Origin: Paragordius varius
Taxonomy: Eukaryota > Nematomorpha
Length of the DNA stretch: 64,000 nucleotides
Direction: 5' to 3'
Assembly (NCBI GenBank): GCA_964247055.1
Contig: OZ176054.1
Span: 9,982,001 to 10,046,000, forward strand
Part shown: positions 25,701 through 35,263 of the stretch, piece by piece
How positions within the stretch are numbered: the first letter of the stretch is position 1
Layout: the number at the start of each line of letters is the position of its first letter
Notes under the pieces: generated by a model
Told to the model about the DNA's origin: nothing
Seen by the model: only the letters and a program-made list of their open reading frames with translations
Databases searched by the model: none
Made by a program: the position numbers and the translations under genes

Positions 25701-28700
25701 CTTATGACCAGCGAATTTTTTGCCGTAAATTTTATTTGTTGACATAGTTTTTGAAATAATGAGTAAACATCAAAATTGGGCAAAAAGTGAAAATAAAGGA
25801 TAATTAAGGATAATTCAAAAAATAATGATGAAAGTGGAAATTTGGTTTATTATCATTTTAGGACATAAAATAGCCTCAAATCATATAATTACGGTTTCTT
25901 AAAATCTCAAAAGATGGTCTTTTTCTTTTAACACACTTAAACGACAAAAATGTTTTATGTAACTATATTAAAATAATTTTTTTAAATTATTTCCTAGATA
26001 AACGTACTATTATAATCTTAACATTCATATTTTATTTATAAAAAAATACTTATATACCATTTTTCATGCAAAAACATCATTTTTTCAACCAAATGCAACA
26101 TTTTTTCAACCATAAGCAACATTTTTTCAAGCAAAGACAACATTTTTTCAAGCAAACGCAACATTTTTTCAAGCAAAGACAACATTTTTTCAAGCAAACG
26201 CAACATTTTTTCAAGCAAAGACAACAATTTTTCAAGCAAACGCAACATTTTTTCAAGCAAACGCAACATTTTTTCAACCAAAGACAACATTTTTTCAAGC
26301 AAACGCAACATTTTTTCAACCAAAGACAACATTTTTTCAAGCAAAAACAACAATTTTTTAAAAATTAAAAATCATTTTTTTATTTTAAGACATATTAAAT
26401 TTAATATTAATGCAAATCAATTTTAGCGTAGAATTATGATTTTTATTATTTTATCATCAATATGTGATGGTATGATTGATTTTTATACATAATTTTGCCC
26501 ATAAATTGCATTATTTATATTTTTTTCTATACAACAGTTTCACTTAATCAATAAATACAATTAGCGCGGTCTTTGTAGGTTTAAAGTTCCTTTCATTATT
26601 TGCATTTGCAAACAACCGTTATATTTTTTTATATATAAACTAATATTTTTATTTATTAGTATTTGAATCAAAAATAATATTTTTATAGTAAAAACATCTT
26701 TATTTGTTTCGAACTAATTTTCTTTAAATCAATATTATGAACTTATTAATGTTTTAAACTAAATATTACGATTAATAACCCACAAATCCTAGATTTTTAA
26801 TAATGTTAAATTTTTTATAAAAAATAATATGGATATACGGTTCTTTTGAAAGAAAGGTATTCCTTAAAAGTTTAGGAAATAAAGGAAATAAGTTAATGAT
26901 AGGATAGATTATTATATTGCTTGATTAATAAAAGTCAGAATCAAAAAATATTGAAGGACCAAATTGAAGTCTAGGACCAAATTTAAATTTTCAAGGACAA
27001 TCTTGAAGCGCAAAATGTATAGACTGATAAGGATATACTAAAGTTGTAAAAGAAAAAAATAATATAAATAATACAATTTATGGGCAAAGTTTTGTTTGAA
27101 AATCAATCATACCATCACATATTGATGATAAAATAATAAAAATCATAATTCTACGCTAAAATTAATTAGCATTACCATTAAATTTAATATGTATTAAAAT
27201 AAAAAAATGGTTTTTAATTTTTAAAAAATGTTGTTTTTGCTTGAAAAAATGTTGTCTTTGGTTGAAAAAATGTTGCGTTTGCTTGAAAAAATGTTTTCTT
27301 TGGTTGAAAAATGTTGCGTTTGCTTGAAAAAATGTTTTCTTTGGTTGAAAAAATGTTGCGTTTGGTTGAAAAATTGTTGCGTTTGCTTGAAAAATTGTTG
27401 TCTTTGCTTGAAAAAATGTTGCGTTTGCTTGAAAAAATGTTGTCTTTGCTTAAAAAAATGTTGCGTTTGCTTGAAAAAATGGTGCGTTTGGTTGAAAAAA
27501 TGATGTTTTTGCATGAAAAATGGTATATATCAAAATGCAACTAAAATATATTGTTTTTTATTTTTTCATTTTTTTGTTTCTCGGTTTATTACGGTATAAA
27601 AAATTTACTGTTTTTTCGGAATTTCACATGAGCGGAAATATACAGTATATAAATTAATTCAAAATAAAATTCACAAGTATTGGAAAATCAACCAAAAACC
27701 CATACATATCCCAGTAAAAATTTTAATTTGTGTTAATACAAACTCTTTACTGATTTGTAAGAATTTTTGGTTGGTATTTCGCTAATTTAAATCTTATTTT
27801 GCATAAATTACATAATTAATAATTCCCACTCATGTAAGATTCCAAAATAAAACAGTATAATTTTTTATGACAAAAAAATAAAAAAATAAAAACAATATTT
27901 TTTAGTATTATTTGATATATGTTTTTTTACTGATTAAAATATGAGTGTTAAGATTTTAGTGAGTTTAGCTATTAAAAAATTATTTTAATATAGTATAAAA
28001 AAATTTTGTCGTTTAAGTGTGTTAAAAGGACGCCATCTTTTGAACTAAGATTTTATAGAAACCCTAACTACATGATTTTAGGCTATTTATATATGCTCCT
28101 AAAATAATAATAAACCATAATATCTCAACTTTTGTCATTATTTTTAGAATTATCCTTAATTTTCAATTTTTGCCGAATTTTTTCTTAATATATCAAAAAC
28201 TAGGTCGTCAACAAATTAAAATATTTGCGGCAAATGAATATGGTGGTCATAAGCTATCTCATAAAAATTTTTTTTGTTAAAACAAATTAACCATCTTTTT
28301 TGCACAAAGTGTCGTCACTTATAAGCATGCCATATATTTTAGGCTATCAATATTTGTTTTTAACGTCTTTGTTATTCATATTGCGCACCCGTTTCGAGTT
28401 TTAACTTTAAGAAAAATAAAGGTAACATTTAAAAAGCATCAAAAATACGTCAATCTTTAATTTATTTTGTATAGAAAAAATTGTTGTAAAATAAAAAATT
28501 GTATCCATTTTGAATTTATTTAAATACATTAATTTTTAGAAGTTCAACCGAAGCTTTTTACAAGTTTACAAAATATTAAGCATTAAATATTTACCAAATT
28601 GTAGTCCTTCAATAGCTAAATTGTATCGCAAAATAAGTATATTATATATATGTCGCAGTAAAAATAATCAAAAATATAGTTCCGTGTTCAGTATTTTTGG

Positions 28701-31700
28701 ATCTGATCACCAGCCTCAAAACCGTAAAAAATTTAGAGTTACGTTGCATATAAGTAAATAAACTCAATATACTTATTTTAAGCAGTCTGAGAATCGATTT
28801 AATATAATGGCTAAAATGAAAATTTATAGTTAATAGTAAAATTTAATTTTTGTAGTTCAATAAGCTACCACATTTATTTAAAGCGACATAAAGGCGAAAT
28901 CGAATAAAGTCCGTGTTTCATAAGATTTATAAAATATGTGAAAGGACTAAAAACGCTTATGTATAGTAGCTAATTATATGTTTAAAACATGATCGTTCAG
29001 TACCTGAAAAGGAAAATAAAGTATAGGTTTAAGAAATTACTAGTTTATTACTACAATATTTATATTTTAATGAATTATTCCACCTAAAGTATTGAACGGG
29101 GTTCACATGTTTAATATAACTTAAAGGAAAAAGTTTTTTGCAGACACTATTACTTTAATAAAAAATATATTTTAAAATCTCATTTTTAATCAAGCTTTAC
29201 TTCTAAGTAATGTACATTGTCTCCTTATAAATATCCAAAGTTTTAGCCAATTTAATTTATAAATATAATTGTTATGATAAAAAATTTCAGCACTGTCTGG
29301 TTGATAACAGCATTATCATCAAATATGAAAATCGAACAATCGCCCTACATTGTGGCACATTTATTCATTATAGGCTGGCTTATGGTACTGATCATATTGC
29401 GCTTTCCTGATGAATAAAAAAACCAAAGAACGAAAAACATTAGTTGTTTTGAAATACATTCGAAGATATTACAAAAAACTGTATTTGGATAGTATTAAAA
29501 AACACCATTTTTTATTGGAAATAATTTTAAAACGGTGATCACAAATAATTATCTTATTTTATTCTATAGAAAATTTAATTGCCTATCCTATAATAAATAT
29601 TAAAATTTGGCACAAATAGCCTTAATTACTACAAAATCATTGAAAAGAATTATATCCCACACTTATGTATTTCGGTAAGTTACAAATCGTTAATAATTAG
29701 AATTATCGCTTTTTTATATGTATTAATATATGTTTAAATCAATGGTTTCAAAAAAATTGTCATATTATTGAGGAAAATGGATATCGTATAACCAGTCGAA
29801 AAAAGGAAATCAATGAATAGTTGCTGATTAGCCCATAAGTTATTTAAAAAATATTAATTATACCTGCATTAAAATCCTCCGACGTAATACCTATGAAGCA
29901 AAAAATAAAATAAATATATATAATAATAGTAAGAGATTTGATGTTTATATATAAGGAAAAAACTTTTTTTCATCCTATTTAATATAATTAAGTGTGGGAC
30001 CAATTTACATTATAAAACATGATTTCTAATCTTTAAAATTTAAGTTTTTTATTAATAATTATTAATTATAATTAATATATACTTGATACGTCATCCAGCC
30101 ATGCTTCAATTTCCGCTATACATTATTTTTATTCTAATACCATTCAAATTCTGTGCATTCAAAATCTCTAAATAAATTACCAAAATAACTGTAATTATTC
30201 CAAAATAATATGCTAACATTAAAATTAAATGACACTAAAAAATAGGAGAAGAGTCATAAGCAAAAACTAAAATTAGGAGCTGAATTAATGATAGTGTGGT
30301 AGGGTGAGAAGTTATATTGTACCGCCAAAATTCGGATTCTGAAACTATGCAATATGCATCTATCATTTCTGGACAAGCCAGTGTTAAAGCTTTCGCTTTT
30401 ATTTTAACATAAAAAACCCTGACATAATAAGGAAATAAACACTAAACTGGATAGTTACTTACATAATAAGAATCTTATATCGCCTGTATTTACTCTAAAA
30501 AATACCTCCGTTTTCATTGACTTGATCTAAAATATTGAAAATAAATGTTATAATAACTTAAAACAATTAAATTAATTGATTACACTGAAAAAAATATAAT
30601 TATTTAGCTAATGTCAAAGTACTATTAAAGCGGTTTGTCGCTTATTCCTTTAATGAATTTTAAATGACTTATTTCCAATTTTATTCTTGACATCTCAGTT
30701 TTATCTCCTTAATTATAAAAATAAAGTAAAAAAGTAAAAAATGTACTCCATTCAGCAGGAGGACTTTCAAGAGCCTCATCTAATTCAAGTATAGGAGATA
30801 AAGGACGGCGCACCCGATTCCTAAATTCCTCTAATATTTCTTCTACATTATCCACCATCACATCTGCATTCTCAACATTTTCTATAACTGTGAATTAAAA
30901 CTTTATTGAATTATTATAAAGCAAATAATAATATAAAAATAAGAATAAAAGGCAAATCAACAATTAATTATATCTGGCTTCAAATAAATATCAAGAAATC
31001 AAAAACTTTTGCTTTACATCAATTTATAACTAATTAATGTGATTTTTGTCTCTCAGTATATAGCATGTCGATTTGGGGTGAAAATGTAGTTTCGCTAATT
31101 TTAATATTTTTGGCACATTAGCTTGGTCGAAATGAGTTGCAAAAACAGTAATATATTTGACCCTAAATTTGGCGTATATAAAACAATTTCTCACCGCATA
31201 AAACAAACCGATAATTTTCACATAATTGATGACTAACAATGTGCCTATCAAACGTGGATCAGATTAAACCAGAGCTGTGAAACTACCTCAGTGATGTGCA
31301 ATTTAAGGCAAAAATAACGCTTAAAACATACCAATAAATTATTAAGTATGAATATATTTAAATAATTACTTAACATATCACCGTTATCCGCCTGATCTAT
31401 GTCGTCGTTGAGAAATTCTTCTACATTAGATGTCACAGTATTAAGATAAATATGGATATTAAATGAATTTCTATATTATGTTGATGATACAGTGTTCTGA
31501 AATTAGAAAAATGCCTTTCGGGTAAACTCATTTTGTCAATAATCTGTATATCATATGTTTATTTTGTGAAAATGAAATTTTTAGATTAAACTTAGTTTCT
31601 TTTTTTGTCAAATTAGTATCTCTTTAGCTATAATATAAAACTAATATATAAAAAACAAAAGAACAGGAGCTTAGTATCCAATATAGTAATTGGAGATTGT

Positions 31701-32481
31701 ACATTCATCAAATTTTTAAAACATTAGCTTTGTTTATAATTTAGACGTAGGAGGTGGTAACCTTGAAAAACTTTTATATCACTTAGAAAAGAGATATTTT
31801 GTTTTAAAATATTCACTGCTATTTATTAATTAGCAAAATGTATACAATTAAATTTTAATATTATATAACTTAATGATATTTTGTAATTTAAATAATTTTT
31901 CATTTTCAAATTAATTATTCGTAATAGAGTATATAGTTTATATTTGCTATTTTAGTTACTCTAATATCATTTATCGACAAATACTATATAAAATTATGTA
32001 ATTTTATAACTGGTAACCCTTCTGCAATATTGTGTCGATTTACACCATTGTTTCTCCACAATACCACCTGCCTTTAAGGATACATATCAACCAAAATTTA
32101 GCGGTAATTTTATTAATTGCTAAAAATAACTACTAACAAGATTTGCCGACAAGTAAAATAAAAAAATGCAATCATACTAAAATCATTATACCTTTAGCTT
32201 AAAATTATTTATAGTTTATGAAATAACATTTGTGTTAAATAGGATCACACGATTTTATGTAAAAATATAACCATTAGTTTATATAGCTAAAAATCGCATA
32301 TATGGGTTTTACTAAATGCAGCATGATCCTTTTTTATATTTTAATTACAATAATTTACAAACGATACTTATGATATACATGTAAATAAAATTATAGTTAA
32401 AACACTTACTGAATTCTAGAAGAACAAAATTAAGCATAATCAATAAATTTATACCATTTTTCGAAGGTCCTTTGAATAAGC
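16314..32481 (-). CDS. Micro-exon gene copy B: acidic N-part, glycine zipper, FN3-like domain (partial, at least 26 exons)
   Basis: I do not recognise the family by name. Exons in transcript order: 32455-32481, 32410-32415, 31370-31420, 30747-30881, 30506-30526, 30141-30167, 30083-30115, 29864-29890, 28595-28615, 22079-22165, 21979-22053, 21713-21760, 21577-21630, 21462-21515, 20931-20942, 20852-20866, 20776-20784, 20694-20711, 20642-20665, 20573-20617, 20198-20245, 20141-20164, 20014-20115, 19304-19497, 18899-19013, 16314-16334. They sum to 1293 bases. All have AG acceptors and GT donors. All are phase 1 at both ends except the last two long ones (1-0, then 0-1). Every split codon is sense. 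The first 14 are matched in order by copy A. The product would have acidic modules (EEIL, AWLDD, EEEEA), an RG-rich linker, a glycine-zipper segment and an FN3-like C-part with N-glycosylation sites, suggesting a type II membrane or pore-like protein (inference). The start exon and the 3' end were not found. The introns carry several transposons. Confidence 0.72.
17036..18301. mobile_element. Palindromic Tc1/mariner-type element, 1.27 kb
   Basis: The two halves are inverted copies of each other around about 17674. ATGTGCAAAAAAGAGGGTCA at the left mirrors TTTTTTTGCACACAGTG at the right. Further in, GAGATAGCTTATGACCAGCG mirrors CGCTGGTCATAAGCTATCTC, and the centre has GGATTGTTGGTTGATATTCC with its inverse. 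The CACTGTGTGCAAAAA terminus resembles Tc1-like ends. No transposase. It lies in an intron of copy B between exons 18899 and 16334. Confidence 0.85.
18643..18852. mobile_element. hAT-type MITE
   Basis: CAGGGGTTTAGCACGGGG at the left and GTGTCGGCATCCCTG at the right are inverted. The flanks ATATAAAC and ATTTAAAC agree at 7 of 8 bases, fitting an 8-base hAT target duplication. 210 bases, no coding. It sits 46 bases beyond the donor of the exon at 18899-19013. Confidence 0.75.
18899..20115 (-). other. Fibronectin III-like domain exons (copy B)
   Basis: Three exons: 20014-20115, 19304-19497 and 18899-19013. They read TEENIYFSNSNVTSTI through DCLSIKIDVPNT, then YGIQGYDMWIED and ASDQNGRVIFYLDG, then NDTRFVVENIEPGNYTIMLQ and TEYGRER. 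The pattern IxGY, a middle strand, TRFVVENIEPGxYTI and a closing strand matches the FN3 sandwich. N-glycosylation sites NVT, NDT and NYT fit an extracellular location. The donor of the middle exon was chosen as GTATGC after VNYL (phase 0), because an earlier GTAAGA would leave the next exon out of phase. A 21-base exon DGETLT at 16314-16334 follows, with its split codon giving Tyr. Confidence 0.6.
19701..19880. mobile_element. 180-base TA-flanked MITE with long inverted repeats
   Basis: CAGTATGAGTAAATATACATTGC...TAGTTTTTCATTAAC at the left is mirrored at the right (TAATAAAAAACTAGCAATGC, then CATACCG). TA is on both sides (19699-19700 and 19881-19882). The arms cover most of the element, so it would fold as a hairpin. 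It lies in an intron of copy B. Confidence 0.8.
20573..20942 (-). other. Cluster of six micro-exons coding a glycine-zipper segment (copy B)
   Basis: Exons of 12, 15, 9, 18, 24 and 45 bases (20931-20942, 20852-20866, 20776-20784, 20694-20711, 20642-20665, 20573-20617), each with TAG or AAG acceptor and GT donor, all phase 1. Their residues, with split-codon glycines, read ALS-G-KLAL-A-SK-G-GLLAG-G-ILITTIG-G-LIGG and on to LVGSKG. Glycine or alanine falls at nearly every junction, giving a GxxxG-like pattern of about 35 residues with low charge. Glycine zippers pack transmembrane helices (known); that this one spans a membrane is inferred. Confidence 0.6.
21080..21334. mobile_element. hAT-type MITE
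   Basis: Left CAGGGGTGTCCAACGCGCGGCC and right GCGGCCCACTAAG...TTGGATGCCCCTG are inverted. The flanks GTATATAT and ATATAGAT agree at 6 of 8 bases. 255 bases, AT-rich core. Lies between exons 21462-21515 and 20931-20942 of copy B. Confidence 0.75.
22054..22078 (-). other. 25-base mini-intron in copy B
   Basis: Between the exon ending in EEEEA and the exon starting PSDPNRD. It begins GTACG and ends TTTTTAG. Splicing it out joins phase-1 ends and restores the frame; reading through gives a stop. The copy A equivalent at 623-649 is 27 bases, also GTACG to TTTAG. Confidence 0.65.
22720..22775. repeat. AT microsatellite
   Basis: TA dinucleotides with TTTATATATA interruptions; plain simple sequence. 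Confidence 0.8.
23082..24944. mobile_element. Near-perfect palindromic TA-type element, 1.86 kb
   Basis: CAGTCATGTAGACTTTATAT at 23082 is mirrored by ATATAAAGTCTACATGACTG ending at 24944, with TA on both sides (23080-23081 and 24945-24946). The inversion runs through AGGGGAAGGGCGTCGG and its inverse CCGACGCCCTTCCCCT and on to the centre near 24013. The inner arms carry repeated copies of a motif like AAAACCGCAATTTTTACCTG. The TA duplication and CAGTCATG start are Tc1/mariner-like; no transposase frame exists. Confidence 0.88.
26073..26352. repeat. 21-base minisatellite, left arm
   Basis: About 13 units of the form AACATTTTTTCAAGCAAACGC, alternating ACGC and AGAC variants. Because 21 is a multiple of 3 and the unit lacks stops in several frames, it produces long repetitive open frames on both strands (FFKQTQH, MLRLLEK, CCVCLKK). 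These are by-products, not genes. Confidence 0.9.
27228..27512. repeat. 21-base minisatellite, right arm (inverted)
   Basis: The inverse of the left array, with about 13 to 14 units such as GTTGCGTTTGCTTGAAAAAAT. The unit count and the order of variants differ from the left arm, and some units have indels, so the two arrays have drifted since the palindrome formed. Confidence 0.9.
30116..30140 (-). other. 25-base mini-intron in copy B
   Basis: Separates the 27-base exon ILNAQNLN from the 33-base exon EIEAWLDDVS. It begins GTATTAG and ends TGTATAG. Reading through would hit a stop a few codons later; removal keeps phase 1. Copy A has a 25-base counterpart at 3769-3793 with the same ends. Confidence 0.65.
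31437..32409. other. Intron of copy B between a 6-base exon and exon 31370-31420
   Basis: AT-rich with no recognised repeat or open frame. Additional tiny exons cannot be excluded by eye. Confidence 0.4.
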
Positions 32482-32775
32482 CTTTTAAATATAACATAAT
32501 TATATACCAAAAAACATTTTTGTAATCGATAAAAAATTATATCTCGACTCAGAATAATTAATTTAGGTTTTAATCTTAGGAATATCTGAGAAGATAATTT
32601 AGTCTAATCCCACTTTTTTTTGAAATAAACTAACTTGCACTCGCTATTTTTTAGACTCTATATTAATGATTAAAAAGTCTTCTTCAAAAAATTATATTGA
32701 AATAAAAAGGCATTGTATGGATCTTTTGTAAGCCTTATATTAACAATAAAATTCAGTCGACTATTTTTATTCGAT

Positions 32776-35263
32776 TACTAGCGTAAACGTGCTGCTACGC
32801 AGCACGAGGAAATCCTTCGGACTTATGGGGGGGCTATTTGAAATAAGGGACAATAAAATGATCCACATATGTGGATTATTTCGAAACATTATTTAATTAT
32901 GATATTATAGGAATTTTAAAACGGTGCATTCATACTAATATATTGACTTGGGGGAAAAATAGATTTAAAAAATTATTTTTGTGGATTTTGTTTTTTAGAG
33001 GGCCTAAATAAAAAAGGTGAGTCGACTATGTTCGGCGCGATCAAAAATAAGTAAACAAAAATCATATTTAAAATTGAATGATCCAACACGTTCTCCGGAA
33101 AATTGTCTCAACCTGTTTTTTACACGGGGTAGGCCCGAACGGGGGGCCTAATTCAAAAAAAGGGCGAAGCTATTGTCGGGACATTTATTAATGATTATAT
33201 TTTTTCGATATTTGGATTTGATTGGGTTCACCGGTTTTCCGGAAACAGATCACAAAGTTACATGAGGAATGAGTTGTTAGCGGGTAGCTCCTTACCCAGC
33301 AGCTATCATCAAAGAAACGCCTGAATAAAATTGCCTTTTAACAGGGAATACGTGGAATCATATTGAATTTTTACAGTCTCATACCTTAGGCAAAAAAATA
33401 CAATCAAAAAAATTTTTTTGTGGACTATTTTGAAAAAAAATGGCATTTTACGGGGGTAGCGGGTAAAAAGAGGGCCTAAATAAAAAAAGTGAGTCGACTA
33501 TGTTCGGCGCGATCAAAAATAGGTAAACAAAAATCATATTTAAAATTGAATGATCCAACACGTTCTCCGGAAAATTGTCTCAACCTGTTTTTTACACGGG
33601 GTAGGCCCGAACTGGGGGCCTATATCAAAAAAAGGGAGAAGCTATTGTCGGGACATTTATTAATGATTATATTTTTTCGATATTTGGATTTGATTGGGTT
33701 CACCGGTTTTTCGGAAACAGATCACAAAGTTACATGAGGAATCAGTTGTTAGCGGGTAGCTCCTTACCCAGCAGCTATCATCAAAGAAACGCCTGACTAA
33801 AATTGCCTTTTAACAGGGAATACGTGGAATCATATTGAATTTTTACAGTCTCATACCTTAGGCAAAAAAATACAATCAAAAAAATTTTTTTGTAAAATGG
33901 CATTTTACGGGAGTAGCGGGTAAAAGAGGGCCTAAATAAAAAAAGTGAGTCGACTATGTTCATCGCGATCAAAAATAAGTAAACAAAAATCATATTTGAA
34001 ATTGAATGGTAAAACACGTTTTCCGGAAAATTGTCTCAAAGACACGATTTTTGTGGACTTGTGTTTTCAAAAAAAAACCGTTTTTCACACGGGGTGGGCC
34101 CGAACTGGGGACCTAATTCAAAAAAAGGGCGATGCTATTGTCGGGACATTCATTAATGATTATATTTTTTCGATGTTTGGATTTGTGTGGGTCTACCGTT
34201 TTTCCGGTACCAGATCACAAAGCCAGCATTTTCCATTTTTATAAATATATAGATTACCATAAATAATGTTTTATTATCCATATATCTTTTAACATTCTAT
34301 TATGATAGATATTCCTTACTCAGCAGCTATCATCAAAGAAACGCCTGACTAAAATTTTTGCCTTTTAACACTGAATACGAAAAATCCTTACAGTCTCATA
34401 TGTTGGGCAAAAAAATACAATCAAAAAATTATTTTTGTGGGCTTTGTTTTATTTTGAAAAAAATGGCATTTTACGGGGGTAGCGGGTAAAAAGAGGGCTT
34501 AAATAAAAAAAGTAAGTCGACTATGTTCCGCGCGATCAAAAATAAGTAAACAAAAATCATATTTAAAATTGAATGATCCAACACGTTCTCCGGAAAATTG
34601 TCTCAACCTGTTTTTTACACGGGGTAAGCCCGAACTGGGGGCCTAATTCAAAAAAAAGGGCAAAGCTATTGTCGGGACATTTATTAATGATTATATTTTT
34701 TCGATGTTTGGATTAGAATGGGTCTACCGGTTTTCCGGAAACAGATCACAAAGCCACATGACGAATCAGCTTTTAGCGGGTAGCTCCTCACCCAGCAGCT
34801 ATCATCAAAGAAACGCTAGACTAAAATTTTTACCTTTTATGGAATACGTGGAATCCTTATTGAATTTTAATCAAAAAAATATTTTTGTGGACTTTGTTTT
34901 TTGAAAAAATGGCATTTTACGGGGGGAGCGGGTAAAAAGAGGGCCTTAATTAAAAAAGCGAGACGACTATGTTCGGCGCAATCGAAAATAAGTAAACAAA
35001 AATCATATTTGTTGAATGGTCCAACACGTTGTCCAGAAAATTGTCTCAAAGACACGATTTTTGTGGACTTCTGTTTTCAAAAAAACCGTTTTTCACACGG
35101 GGTGGCCCGAACTGGGGGCCTATTTCAAAAAAAGGGCGAAGCTATTGTCGGGACATTCATTAATGATTATATTTTTTCGATGTTTGGATTTGAATGGGTC
35201 TACCGGTTTTCCGGTACCAGATCACAAAGCCAGCATTTTTCATTTTTATAAATATATAGATTA
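32776..35263 (+). mobile_element. Helentron-like element with five tandem units of about 0.45-0.57 kb
   Basis: Begins ACTAGCGTAAACG followed by a hairpin (TGCTGCTACGCAGCA), then CTTCGGACTT as in copy 1. Units carrying GAGTCGACTATGTTC or a close variant start near 33013, 33484, 33940, 34507 and 34952. Each continues through TCCGGAAAATTGTCTCAA, a GGGGC-rich stretch and ACAGATCACAAAG. The terminal AAATATATAGATTA occurs at 34254 and 35263, so it may be two abutting copies. Short open frames inside are repeat-derived and not genes. Lies just upstream of the first visible exon of copy B. Confidence 0.5.
32776..35263. repeat. Tandem array core of the helentron-like element
   Basis: Five diverged direct repeats separated by 471, 456, 567 and 445 bases, measured between their GAGTCGACTATG-type landmarks. 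Units two and three agree over most of their length; units four and five differ by indels. The AGCGGGTAGCTCC and ATCATCAAAGAAACG landmarks recur in most units. Confidence 0.75.

Larger units (their letters stand above)
26056..27523. mobile_element. Nested TA-type palindromic element with minisatellite arms
   Basis: A 34-base perfect terminal inverted repeat starts CCATTTTTCATGCAAAAACA on the left and ends in its inverse GCATGAAAAATGG on the right. TA is on each side (26054-26055 and 27524-27525). Both arms hold a 21-base minisatellite, then an inverted AT-rich stretch (CCATCACATATTGATGATAA and its inverse), around an unpaired centre at about 26540-27050. 1468 bases, no transposase. Confidence 0.85.
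25652..28311. mobile_element. Palindromic Tc1/mariner-type element carrying a nested palindrome
   Basis: The ends CACTGTGTGCAAAAA (25652) and TTTTTTGCACAAAGTG (28311) and the arm sequence GAGATAGCTTATGACCAGCG match the family at 17.0-18.3 kb. The original centre of symmetry is at about 27735 (ATCAACCAAAAACCCATACA and its inverse). The left arm is interrupted at 26056-27523 by a second inverted-repeat element. Without that insert the element would be about 1.19 kb, close to the 1.27 kb copy. Lies between exons 28595 and 22165 of copy B. Confidence 0.8.

Noticed and set aside
26036-27544. Several 77-108 codon open frames
   Set aside because: All are registers of the same 21-base minisatellite on both strands, with no independent coding signal.
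28985-29008. Possible 15-base exon of copy B after a TTTTCAG acceptor
   Set aside because: The donor would be the weak GTTTTA and no counterpart was found in copy A.
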